The position numbers and the translations under genes are program-made. Below the pieces are notes generated by a model. That model saw nothing but the letters and a program-made list of their open reading frames with translations. It had not been told where the DNA came from and did not search any database. Below are positions 1 through 7,784 of a stretch of 64,000 bases of DNA, piece after piece (within the stretch, counting starts at the first letter, position 1; every line of letters begins with the position of its first letter). This DNA comes from Acidimicrobiia bacterium. GTDB taxonomy: Bacteria; Actinomycetota; Acidimicrobiia; Acidimicrobiales; Poriferisodalaceae. The stretch is from the NCBI GenBank assembly GCA_022820925.1, contig JAJEEO010000003.1, positions 62,001 to 126,000 of the forward strand, given 5' to 3'.

Positions 1-105
1 CACCATGCCCGAGGTGATCATCATCACGCCAAAGACTCCGGCGAGCACGATCCAGCCCCGAACGAACCGTTGGCTGCGCTCAGCGGTCGCCACCGGCACA
101 TTCAC
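1..105 (-). CDS. MFS-like transporter, N-terminal fragment (runs off left edge)
   Basis: Reading the minus strand from a GTG at 103-105 gives 35 codons with no stop, ending exactly at the window edge. The peptide has a short polar, Arg-containing N-terminus (S-Q-R-F-V-R) followed by a hydrophobic stretch, G-W-I-V-L-A-G-V-F-G-V-M-M-I. That is the usual start of a major facilitator first membrane helix. A second possible start is the GTG at 97-99. A GAGGAAAG sequence lies upstream but rather far from either start. Only the first helix is visible, so substrate and family are inferred. The gene is divergent from the esterase lipoprotein gene. Confidence 0.5.
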   Translation of the reverse strand, partial: MNVPVATAERSQRFVRGWIVLAGVFGVMMITSGMV

Positions 106-135
106 GCCCGACAGCCTGCCAGCTAACTTTCCTCG

Positions 136-1251
136 ATGCGCCTGCTGTGGCACCGCAGCCTCATCGGTCCGCAGCGGGTCATGTGCGTGACGGTGCTGTG
201 CGCGCTTGCTGCTGCGGCGTGCACGTCAGGGGACGGCGCAGCCCGCACGACGGTCCGACCCACATCGTCGGCAGCCGTCGTAGAAGCACCAGCACCCGAG
301 ACATCGCAGGAGGCCGCACAGTCGACGAGCGCCTCTGCCTCAGCTGGCTGCGTACCGGATGCGGATGTCGTCGGTTCCCATGGCCGCCACCGCCTCGCCT
401 CGGGAGGCAACGAGTACGAGTACCTGCTCTATGTGCCGGCGTCGGCGTCGGGGTCGGCGCCCGCACCGCTGGTCGTGAACTTTCACGGCTTGGGTGGCGA
501 CGGACCCGGCCAGGCGGCCTACACGGGTTACGCCGATCTGGCCGATGATGAGGGCTTCGTGGTCGTCCACCCGTCCGGTCTGGGCGACAACGACTGGGGA
601 GGCGTCCGGAGTTGGGAGCTCGCCCACAGCGACACCTCGTCGCGTGACGATGTGCAGTTCGTCGGGGATCTGATCGATCGAGTCTCCGAACAAGCGTGCA
701 TCGACGAATCACGCGTCTATGCGACCGGATTCTCGAACGGGGGCTACTTCAGTGCGTACCTGGCCTGCAAATTGGCAGATCGGATTGCAGCAACGTTCTC
801 TGTCGGCGGCATCAGCCATCCCGAAGGGTGCCAGCCCGCCCGCCCCGTGGCGATGGCAGCCGTTCACGGCACCGACGACGAAGTTGTGCCCTTCGACGAC
901 CGCCGAGAATCGGTGTTGTTGCAGGGTGTGCAGATCGATGACGAGAAGGCCCGGGAGCTCGAAGCGTTCTTCGCGGAGATCATCCCCGACGAGCTCGCGG
1001 AGTTCGCAGCTGCATTCGGATGCGCGGTCGTGACTGAGAGCGAGTTTGACTCCACGACATCGCTCACGAGCTACACCGGCTGCGATGACGGTGTCGAACT
1101 GCGCTTCTACGCGGTCGAGGGCCTCGGCCACGTCTGGCCCGGCTCATCGTGGGGGAAAGGCAACGGCAAGAACGGTGCCGGTTCAGAAGCGGGCATCAGC
1201 GCCACCTCGGACGGCTGGGCGTTCATGAGCCAGTATTCGGTGAACCAATGA
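136..1251 (+). CDS. Secreted alpha/beta hydrolase lipoprotein, PHB-depolymerase/feruloyl-esterase-like (LpqC type)
   Basis: This is a 371-residue exported esterase-family protein. Residues 1-29 form a lipoprotein signal: Arg-rich n-region, hydrophobic core, and an A-A-A-C box with the lipidated Cys at about 29. A Ser/Thr/Ala-rich linker follows to about residue 70. The hydrolase core has an HG oxyanion segment near 117, the nucleophile motif G-F-S-N-G with Ser about 200, an Asp-containing H-G-T-D-D segment, and a late G-L-G-H-V-W histidine. This pattern matches the poly(3-hydroxybutyrate) depolymerase/LpqC esterase family, which cleaves ester bonds in polymers or plant-type esters. The first ATG is chosen because the later ATG at 181 would remove the positive n-region. 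The exact substrate is unknown. Confidence 0.85.
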   Translation: MRLLWHRSLIGPQRVMCVTVLCALAAAACTSGDGAARTTVRPTSSAAVVEAPAPETSQEAAQSTSASASAGCVPDADVVGSHGRHRLASGGNEYEYLLYVPASASGSAPAPLVVNFHGLGGDGPGQAAYTGYADLADDEGFVVVHPSGLGDNDWGGVRSWELAHSDTSSRDDVQFVGDLIDRVSEQACIDESRVYATGFSNGGYFSAYLACKLADRIAATFSVGGISHPEGCQPARPVAMAAVHGTDDEVVPFDDRRESVLLQGVQIDDEKARELEAFFAEIIPDELAEFAAAFGCAVVTESEFDSTTSLTSYTGCDDGVELRFYAVEGLGHVWPGSSWGKGNGKNGAGSEAGISATSDGWAFMSQYSVNQ

Positions 1252-1294
1252 GAATGATCGGCAGCAGGGCGTAGGGCAGAAAGCGAGCAGACGC

Positions 1295-2359
1295 ATGGAG
1301 ATGATGAAGGCGGGCCGGATGGTCGATGTGGGTCGCATGGTGTGCGAAGAGATCCCGGTGCCGCCATTGGAGGAGGCCTCGTCAGACGCCGCACCATCGT
1401 CCCGACCAGACGCCGCCTTGGGCATGACGGCGGTGAGCTACGACGTGCTTATCCGCTCGGAGATGGCGTCGATCTGCGGCAGTGACCTGCACATGGTGAT
1501 GATGGGCGCCGGCCTGGCTCACCGTCCACCCTGCCCGCATGGCTTCCCGGGCCACGAAGGCATCGGCATGGTGGTGGAGAGCCGGGCGCCCGGGCTTCCG
1601 GAGGGCACGCACGTGCTGACGTTCCCGAATCCGCCGGTGGGCGAATGCTTCTGCGCCTTCCAGCGGATCAACTCCAGCTACTGCGTGCCATTGCCGGCCA
1701 GCGACGTGCCTCGTTCCCACCTGCTCATGGGCCAGCAGCTCGGCACGGTGATCTACGCCATGCGCCAGCACCCACGTGATGTCACCGGCGAGACCGTCGT
1801 GGTCATGGGCCAGGGCTCGGCGGGGCTGTTCTTCACCTACCTGCTGAAGCGGGCAGGCGCCGAGCGGGTCATCGTCTCGGACCTGTCACCGACTCGTCTC
1901 GCCCTCGCCGAGGCATACGGCGCGGATGAGTGCCTGAATGCCGCTGAGCTCGGGAACGCCGGCGTCATCGAGGCGGTCAAAGACATGACAAACGGTCGCG
2001 GCGCCGACTATGTCGTGGAGGCGGTCGGCCGCTCGGACACCTTTCTCGACTCAGTCGAGCTCGTGCGCATGGACGGTCAGCTGCTGTGGTTTGGACTGCC
2101 GTCAACCGACGACAACATCCATGTCCGCTTCCAGAAGTTCTTCCGCAAGCGACTCTCTGCGGCGAGCACCTACGGAGCCCAGGACGAGCCCGGATCGATG
2201 TCATTTCGCCAGGCGCTGCAGCTCATCGCTTCGGGCGACATCGATGTGTCGCCGTTGCTCAGCCACGTGTACGACGTGAGCGAGATCGGCGACGCCTTCC
2301 GGATGGCCCACGAACCCCACGACGCCGGCGCACTGAAGGTCTCGATCAGCTTCGACTGA
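1295..2359 (+). CDS. Zinc-dependent alcohol dehydrogenase (MDR family, threonine/sorbitol-dehydrogenase-like)
   Basis: This 354-residue medium-chain dehydrogenase/reductase would oxidise an alcohol or polyol with NAD(P). The catalytic zinc site is visible as C-G-S-D (Cys about 61) and G-H-E (His 87, Glu 88). The Rossmann glycine motif G-Q-G-S-A-G is near residue 170. The four-cysteine structural zinc lobe is degenerate: only scattered cysteines (G-E-C-F-C, then Y-C-V) are present, so structural zinc binding is doubtful. There is a 25-residue polar insertion after the first strand. The start could instead be the ATG three codons in (M-K-A-G). It lies 43 bp behind the esterase and may be cotranscribed. 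The substrate cannot be told. Confidence 0.85.
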   Translation: MEMMKAGRMVDVGRMVCEEIPVPPLEEASSDAAPSSRPDAALGMTAVSYDVLIRSEMASICGSDLHMVMMGAGLAHRPPCPHGFPGHEGIGMVVESRAPGLPEGTHVLTFPNPPVGECFCAFQRINSSYCVPLPASDVPRSHLLMGQQLGTVIYAMRQHPRDVTGETVVVMGQGSAGLFFTYLLKRAGAERVIVSDLSPTRLALAEAYGADECLNAAELGNAGVIEAVKDMTNGRGADYVVEAVGRSDTFLDSVELVRMDGQLLWFGLPSTDDNIHVRFQKFFRKRLSAASTYGAQDEPGSMSFRQALQLIASGDIDVSPLLSHVYDVSEIGDAFRMAHEPHDAGALKVSISFD

Positions 2360-2443
2360 CCTCAGGGTGCAACCAGCAGATCGAGTTTGTACATGCTCGG
2401 CTACTGTGAGCCGGCTCCGTCTGTTTGGTATTGGAGAAGCGTC

Positions 2444-2450
2444 AGGAGGA
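2444..2450 (+). promoter_or_regulatory. Strong Shine-Dalgarno that sets the start of the PD-(D/E)XK gene
   Basis: AGGAGGA lies 3 nt before a GTG at 2454, in frame with the long ORF. This supports the GTG as start over the upstream ATG at 2367, whose extra 29 codons look non-conserved. Confidence 0.6.
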
Positions 2451-2453
2451 AGC

Positions 2454-3770
2454 GTGGAGTTCAGCGCACAGCAGGCACGTTTGATCCCTGTGGCCGGCAT
2501 GTCCGGCAGCCGGGATGCCGAGGCTCGTGCGGCATCTGCCCTTCTGGCAGTGCTTTCGATCGTACGGCCCTTCTCAAAAGCGCTGTTGACACCGCTGGGA
2601 GCAACTGGGGGTGCCAAAGCGACGGTGGAGGCGTTCACCGAGGTCAGCTTCGATCTGCCCGATGGACGGACGGTCAGACCAGACGGGCTGGTGAGCGTGT
2701 CCTTCGGCCGTCGCAACTTCGTAGCCCTCATTGAGGTGAAGACCGGCGAAGCGAAGCTGGACCTTGAGCAGATCAACGCATACGTCGAGATAGCTCGCCT
2801 GCACGACTATGACTGCGTAGTAACAGTCTCGAACGAGATCGCTCCGTCGCCAGGAGTGCATCCGACTGATGGACTGCGAATCAGATCCAACTCGAGGGTG
2901 CAGGTGCATCACATGTCGTGGTCCATGATCCTCGCCGAGGCAGTGAAGGAACACACTCATCGCGGTGTTGACGACCCGGAGCAGGCGTGGATTCTCGGAG
3001 AGCTGATTCGGTACCTTGAGCACCCATACTCAGGCGCGTTGGAGTTCGCCGACATGGGCACCAACTGGACGGCCGTTCGCGACAGTGCCCGTGAGGGAAC
3101 TCTTGACCGGCGAGACGGGGCGGTCATCGAGGTCTGCCAACGCTGGGACCAGCTCATCCGTTTCGCGGCGTTGAGGCTAGGAGCAGAGATCGGATCCGAT
3201 GTTCAAGAGGTGATTCCGAAGGCACACCGGGCTGATCGACAGCACCGCAACCGGGTCTTCGTGGAGTCGCTTTGCGACGGCGGCACTCTCATGGGCACGC
3301 TTCGGGTGCCTGACACGATCGCCGACATGGTTGTCATTGCAGACTTGAAGGCCCGGCTCGTGACCGTCAGTTCAACATTCGATGCACCTCGCGACCGAGG
3401 CGGAAGGGCCCGAATCTCGTGGCTCACCCGGCAGCTGCGCGACACCGAAGGTTCGCTGATCGTCGAGACGTACGCGCGGGGTGCAAGAGTCCCGGTCGTG
3501 TCGACTTTGGAGTGCCTGCTCGAGGATCCAAGACTGGGGCTTGGCGAGGAGCGCAAGGAACCGGTGCGGTTTCGCGTATTGCGGCGGTCCGAGATGGGTC
3601 GGGGCCGCCGCTCAGCCCGCAAGCCAGGTTTTATCGATGCGCTACTCGATGCCGTGAACATCTTCTACGGAGATGTCCTGCAGAACCTTCGTGCCGTCCT
3701 GCCGCCAGCACCGCGTCTTGAGCGTCGGACCGACGCCGAAATCGAGAACGATCCGGTGGTTGCCAGCTAG
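2454..3770 (+). CDS. PD-(D/E)XK nuclease-fold protein, actinobacterial stress-response-like family
   Basis: This is a 438-residue protein beginning at a GTG behind AGGAGGA. Near residue 75-110 a restriction-endonuclease-like core is visible: P-D-G, then a beta hairpin, I-E-V-K, and a following Q in the helix. That is the D...E-x-K metal site of the PD-(D/E)XK superfamily. The remaining 300 residues are mixed alpha/beta with no motif I recognise. Relatives in actinobacteria are commonly labelled stress response proteins without biochemical proof. It is convergent with the AAA/DUF4143 ATPase, which also ends in a PD-(D/E)XK-type segment, so the two may form a small defence or repair island. No restriction or methylase partner is present. 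Confidence 0.7.
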   Translation: MEFSAQQARLIPVAGMSGSRDAEARAASALLAVLSIVRPFSKALLTPLGATGGAKATVEAFTEVSFDLPDGRTVRPDGLVSVSFGRRNFVALIEVKTGEAKLDLEQINAYVEIARLHDYDCVVTVSNEIAPSPGVHPTDGLRIRSNSRVQVHHMSWSMILAEAVKEHTHRGVDDPEQAWILGELIRYLEHPYSGALEFADMGTNWTAVRDSAREGTLDRRDGAVIEVCQRWDQLIRFAALRLGAEIGSDVQEVIPKAHRADRQHRNRVFVESLCDGGTLMGTLRVPDTIADMVVIADLKARLVTVSSTFDAPRDRGGRARISWLTRQLRDTEGSLIVETYARGARVPVVSTLECLLEDPRLGLGEERKEPVRFRVLRRSEMGRGRRSARKPGFIDALLDAVNIFYGDVLQNLRAVLPPAPRLERRTDAEIENDPVVAS

Positions 3771-3780
3771 CGTCCCGCGG

Positions 3781-3804
3781 CCGTCACGGGCTTAAGGCCG
3801 ACGG
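3781..3804. terminator. Possible hairpin between convergent genes
   Basis: CCGTC at 3781-3785 can pair with GACGG at 3800-3804, with partial GG/CC pairing inside. There is no T tract. It sits between convergent stop codons, as expected for a bidirectional terminator, but the stem is short. Confidence 0.3.
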
Positions 3805-3822
3805 GTGTGATCCGGGCGCGGG

Positions 3823-5121
3823 TCATGGCCCCAACAAACCGGCGGGCACGACGGCGATGCCGTCGCCGTCTCGGTATGCAGCTTCGCCGGTGTTCACCAC
3901 CATGGCATCCAGCAGTGTCGGGCCGAGCCGGTCGCGCAGCCAGCGCAGGTGACGAGTGTCGCGGGCGGTCACCTCAGCACCAAGCTTGACCTCCACGGCT
4001 AGCACTCGCCCGCGGTGCTCGACGATGAGGTCCACCTCGCGCTCGTCGTTCCATGTGCGCATATGCGACACGCTGGCGCCCGTCCTGTGGGCGTGCACTC
4101 TCACGTCATGAGCCACCATCGATTCGAACAGCGCTCCGAGCAGGTTGGCGGCGGCCGGCGCAGCCCCAATTCCGCGCATGACGGCCGGGGCGCCGCCGAG
4201 CAGAGAGTCCACGTCAGCGTCGAGCAGACGCGCGGCAAGCGCGGTGTCAGCCAGGTGATGCTTGGGACCACGCTTGAGACGGCTCAGGTGGCTCCCGACC
4301 GGCAACCACGCGGGCAGTGGCTCCAGTACCCACATCGCTTCGAGCGTGTCGCGGAACGCAATCGTCGTCGTCTTTGCTGGCTTGTCGCTCTCGCCTGGTG
4401 TCGCTGCGTCACGGATCGTCTCGAAGGCGGCGGTCGTCGCGGTGGCCGCGGCATACGACCGCAACCATCGGCGCACAGCTGCCGGGTTGCGGACACGGTG
4501 ACCTGCAAGGCGAAAGTCGTGCTCGACGAGCTGGTGGAGATAGCTCTCGGCAAGGAGTTCTCGCACCTGACCGCTGACACCGGTCCAGCCGGGGAACCCT
4601 CCCGACACGATCTCCTCGGCATAGTCCTGCAGCGTGAGACTGGACTCACCAGAGATCTCGGGACGGTCCCCGCCGAGCAACGCTGCGAAGCTGACCGAGC
4701 TCTGGCCCCGATGCCGCTCAGCCAGAGTTGTGGTCCACATGCGCAGCGTGACCATGCGTCCTGCGCCCGAGTGCACCGGTTGCGTGCGAGGACGGGCGGA
4801 ACCGGTGAGAATGAACTGGCCTGGGCCGAAGTCTCGGTCCACTGCACGGCGCACGATGTCCCACGCCGAGCCAAGCCGCTGCCATTCGTCGATCAGTATC
4901 GGCGGCTCGCCCCGGGTGAGCATGTGCGGGTCGGCCTCGACGTCTGCGAACACCTCAGGGTCGTCGAGTGCATAGACGGTGTTGGCAAGTCTGCTGGCGG
5001 TCCAAGTCTTGCCCACGGCCCGAGGTCCCTCGATGCTCACGGCCGGCAGCGCGTTGAGAAGTTCGGCCAAATGATCATCGGCGATGCGTGGCTGATGTTC
5101 GACACCCGGAATCGTGGCCAT
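3823..5121 (-). CDS. AAA ATPase with DUF4143 domain
   Basis: This 432-residue protein belongs to the AAA_14/DUF4143 group. The N-terminal ATPase has Walker A G-P-R-A-V-G-K-T at about 32-39, Walker B I-L-I-D-E-W, and a sensor-like I-L-T-G-S-A. The middle and C-terminal part fits DUF4143 and ends in a PD-(D/E)XK-like E-V-D-L-I-V...V-E-V-K segment near 375-390. Such proteins are widespread, often laterally mobile, and of unproven role (suggested DNA-binding ATPase or antitoxin-like). The ATG at 5119-5121 follows an AT-rich leader, unlike the GC-rich surroundings, which suggests its own promoter and possible acquisition by transfer. Confidence 0.85.
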   Translation of the reverse strand: MATIPGVEHQPRIADDHLAELLNALPAVSIEGPRAVGKTWTASRLANTVYALDDPEVFADVEADPHMLTRGEPPILIDEWQRLGSAWDIVRRAVDRDFGPGQFILTGSARPRTQPVHSGAGRMVTLRMWTTTLAERHRGQSSVSFAALLGGDRPEISGESSLTLQDYAEEIVSGGFPGWTGVSGQVRELLAESYLHQLVEHDFRLAGHRVRNPAAVRRWLRSYAAATATTAAFETIRDAATPGESDKPAKTTTIAFRDTLEAMWVLEPLPAWLPVGSHLSRLKRGPKHHLADTALAARLLDADVDSLLGGAPAVMRGIGAAPAAANLLGALFESMVAHDVRVHAHRTGASVSHMRTWNDEREVDLIVEHRGRVLAVEVKLGAEVTARDTRHLRWLRDRLGPTLLDAMVVNTGEAAYRDGDGIAVVPAGLLGP

Positions 5122-5190
5122 CGGTAAAGGCTACCATTCCTCGGAAACACTACAAATTCTCTATTACGCTACTTTTCCTCATCTCGCGAG
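5122..5190 (-). promoter_or_regulatory. AT-rich leader, probable promoter of the DUF4143 ATPase gene
   Basis: This roughly 70-bp stretch is clearly AT-richer than its surroundings and lies directly upstream of the minus-strand ATPase start. On the minus strand TTGTAG and TAGCCT are 16 bp apart and could act as weak -35/-10 elements. No operator is obvious. Confidence 0.35.
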
Positions 5191-5221
5191 CGTCTGATCG
5201 CAGCGGGTCGGTGCAGCCGGC

Positions 5222-6511
5222 TCAGTCGAGGGCTTCGAGGGCCTCGACGAGGATGTCGAGCCCCTCGTCCAACTCGGCTTCGGTCACGTTCAGCATCGGG
5301 GTGATGCGGATGACGTTGCCGTACAGGCCGCCCTTGCCCACGAGCAGGCCACGGTCCTTGGCGGCCTCCACTACGGCCGTCGACGTCGGGGCGTCGGGTT
5401 CGATGCTGCCCGGGTGGCAGAACTCGATGCCCTGCATGAGGCCCTTGCCGCGCAGTTCGGCAACATGCGGCGACGCATCGCACACGGGCGCCAGCCGTTC
5501 GGCCATCTGCGCCCCCCGCGCAGCAGCATTGCCCTGCAAGTCGTTCTCCAGCACGTACCGCAGCGTGGCACGGCCCGCTGCCGTCGAGAGGGGGTTGCCG
5601 CCGAACGTGGTAAACGACGTGCGGGTCAGGCAGTTCATGAGCTCGGCACGCGCCACGATCCCCGCCAGCGTGATGCCGTTGCCGACACCCTTGGCGAACG
5701 TGATCGCGTCAGGGGTGATGCCGTGGGCCTCGTAACCCCAGAAGTTCTCCCCGGTGCGGCCCCAGCCGGTCTGCACCTCGTCGGAGATGAACAGGATTCC
5801 CTCGGAGTGCAGCACCTTGCCCAGCGCTCCGAAGAAGCCGTCCGGCGGCACGGCGAATCCCCCGACCCCTTGGATGGGCTCGGCGATCAATGCTGAGAAC
5901 CCTCCCGAGTCGGTCATGTCAATGAGCTGGACGAGATCCTCCACGCAAGCATTGGTGAACGCATCGTCGTCGAGGTCTCGGAACGGGCTGCGCAGCCGGT
6001 AGCCGCCTTGCACGAAGTGCACGTCGAGCCCGCTGTGGCTGGTGGTGGACCACCCCCGGTGGCTGGTGATGGCTTGGGCGGTGAGCGAGCGGCCGTGGTA
6101 GCTGTTGCGCATCGCCAGCACCTGATTGCTGTTCCGATAGTTGGTCGCCAGCAAGATCGCAGTGTCGTTCGCCTCGCTGCCCGAGGTGGTGAACAGCACG
6201 CGGGGATCCGCGATGCCAGAGACGGCGGCGACCTCCTCGGCGAACGAGATCATCTCCTCGTTCAGGTACAGCGTCGAAGTGTGCATCACCTTGGCTGCCT
6301 GGGACTGCACGGCCTCGACGACGGCGGGATTGGCGTGCCCGATCATGGTCGTGAGGACGCCGCCGAAGAAGTCCAGGTAGCGGTTGCCTTCGTTGTCGAA
6401 GACGTAGCTCCCCTCGCCGCGGTCAATCGAGATCGGCTCGGCGTACAAGGGGCTGATGAAGCCGGGCAGGACAGCCCGGTAGCGCTCCGCGAGGTCGGCG
6501 GTTGTGGCCAT
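5222..6511 (-). CDS. Class III pyridoxal-phosphate aminotransferase (AGXT2/omega-transaminase-like)
   Basis: This is a 429-residue fold-type I class III transaminase. Visible marks are the T-S-G-S-E-A-N-D phosphate-binding segment near 105, S-Y-H-G-R-S, the cofactor Asp in I-S-D-E-V-Q-T-G, and the Schiff-base lysine in T-F-A-K-G-V-G. Closest recognisable relatives are alanine-glyoxylate (AGXT2), beta-alanine/pyruvate and 4-aminobutyrate transaminases. The start M-A-T-T-A-D-L is chosen because upstream sequence is antisense to the oxidase gene. The divergent neighbour is an FMN 2-hydroxyacid oxidase, which can make 2-oxo acids such as glyoxylate. A glyoxylate-to-glycine amination role beside the demethylation genes is a reasonable inference. 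The amino donor is unknown. Confidence 0.9.
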   Translation of the reverse strand: MATTADLAERYRAVLPGFISPLYAEPISIDRGEGSYVFDNEGNRYLDFFGGVLTTMIGHANPAVVEAVQSQAAKVMHTSTLYLNEEMISFAEEVAAVSGIADPRVLFTTSGSEANDTAILLATNYRNSNQVLAMRNSYHGRSLTAQAITSHRGWSTTSHSGLDVHFVQGGYRLRSPFRDLDDDAFTNACVEDLVQLIDMTDSGGFSALIAEPIQGVGGFAVPPDGFFGALGKVLHSEGILFISDEVQTGWGRTGENFWGYEAHGITPDAITFAKGVGNGITLAGIVARAELMNCLTRTSFTTFGGNPLSTAAGRATLRYVLENDLQGNAAARGAQMAERLAPVCDASPHVAELRGKGLMQGIEFCHPGSIEPDAPTSTAVVEAAKDRGLLVGKGGLYGNVIRITPMLNVTEAELDEGLDILVEALEALD

Positions 6512-6535
6512 TGCGACATCGTAGAGTTCGCGTTT

Positions 6536-7774
6536 ATGGCGGGGTTGACGACATGGGTGTCGCAGGCCTACGAAACGGCCCGCAGCGTCATGCAGTTCGG
6601 CGAGTTCGAACGCGATGCGGACAAGCGGCACTTGGTCCGCGCCGCCGACGTATCCGACTTGCGCCGAATGGCCAAGCGCCGGATGCCGGGCGGGTGCTTC
6701 GACTACATCGACGGCGCCGCCGAGGACGAGATCAGCGCCGAACGCAGCGTCTCGGCCTACCACCGCTGGCAGTTCCGGCCCCGTGTGCTGCGCGACGTCA
6801 CCGAGGTGGACATCTCGGGCAAGGTGCTCGGCGCCGAGGTGCCGATCCCGCTCGTGATTGCGCCGACCGGCTTCGATCGCATCGCCCACTCTCAGGGAGA
6901 GCTGGCCGTGGCCCGCGCTGCCGAACGCGCCGGCATCCCGTACTCGCTGTCAACCATGGGGACGCGCTCGGTGGAGGAGGTCGCTGACGTCTGCGACGGC
7001 AGGAAGTTCTTCCAGGTGTACGTCTGGCGTGATCGCGAGCTGATGGCCGATCTGCTGAAGCGCTCTGCGGCGGCCGGCTACGAGGCGATCATGATCACGG
7101 TCGACACAGCGGTGCTGGGACGCCGCGAGCGCGATGTCCGGCACGGCTTCAGCCTGCCGCCCAAGCTGGGACCCGACACGATCATCGACGGGCTGATGCA
7201 TCCGCGCTGGCTTCTTGATTTCCTCAGCAATGAGCCCATCAAGTTCTCGAACTGCGAAGGCGCGGCTGGCGGCGACGGCGGCGATGCGGTGGCCTTGGCC
7301 GACTACATCAACAGCCAGTTCGACCCGTCGCTGTCATGGGACGACATCGAGTGGTTCCGTGAGCGCTGGGACGGCCCGGTGATGCTCAAGGGAGTGCTGT
7401 CGCCCGACGACGCCAAGATCGCCGCCGACATGGAGCTCGACGCAGTGATCGTGTCGAATCACGGCGGCCGCCAGCTCGACGGGGCGCCTGCCCCGGTGGA
7501 ATGTGTGCCTGCCATCCGCGAAGCCGTCGGCGACCGGTGCGAGGTGATCTGCGACGGCGGCATCCGGCGCGGCAGCGACATCGTGAAGGCGCTGGCCTTG
7601 GGCGCCGACTCGGCCATGATCGGGCGGGCGTACCTGTACGCCCTCGGTGCCGCCGGCGAGACCGGCGTCGACTGGGTGCTGAACTATTTCGTCGAGGGGA
7701 TGACCCGCACGATGCGCCTGAACGGCGTTCGTTCCACAGCGGACCTCACCCCCGACTTGCTCGAACGCGTTTGA
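6536..7774 (+). CDS. FMN-dependent alpha-hydroxy-acid oxidase/dehydrogenase (LldD/glycolate-oxidase family)
   Basis: This 412-residue TIM-barrel flavoprotein oxidises an L-2-hydroxy acid to the 2-oxo acid. The family start F-D-Y-I-D-G-A-A-E-D-E is at about 55-65. The FMN lysine is in M-L-K-G-V, and the catalytic S-N-H-G-G-R segment places His at 309. G-G-I-R-R-G-S-D and M-I-G-R-A complete the phosphate site. The start could be this ATG or the in-frame ATG at 6590 (18 codons later). With the former, the divergent start codons are only 24 bp apart. The stop is 10 bp before the first dehydrogenase flavoprotein, indicating one transcription unit. Lactate, glycolate or mandelate are all possible substrates. 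Confidence 0.9.
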   Translation: MAGLTTWVSQAYETARSVMQFGEFERDADKRHLVRAADVSDLRRMAKRRMPGGCFDYIDGAAEDEISAERSVSAYHRWQFRPRVLRDVTEVDISGKVLGAEVPIPLVIAPTGFDRIAHSQGELAVARAAERAGIPYSLSTMGTRSVEEVADVCDGRKFFQVYVWRDRELMADLLKRSAAAGYEAIMITVDTAVLGRRERDVRHGFSLPPKLGPDTIIDGLMHPRWLLDFLSNEPIKFSNCEGAAGGDGGDAVALADYINSQFDPSLSWDDIEWFRERWDGPVMLKGVLSPDDAKIAADMELDAVIVSNHGGRQLDGAPAPVECVPAIREAVGDRCEVICDGGIRRGSDIVKALALGADSAMIGRAYLYALGAAGETGVDWVLNYFVEGMTRTMRLNGVRSTADLTPDLLERV

Positions 7775-7784
7775 GGCGGCACTG

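Noticed and set aside
4015..5127. Long plus-strand ORF opposite the DUF4143 ATPase
   Set aside because: It is antisense to a gene with clear Walker motifs. Such shadows are expected in GC-rich DNA and its sequence shows no family.
6008..6535. Upstream extension of the 2-hydroxyacid oxidase gene
   Set aside because: The region is antisense to the aminotransferase. The family N-terminus begins just after 6536.
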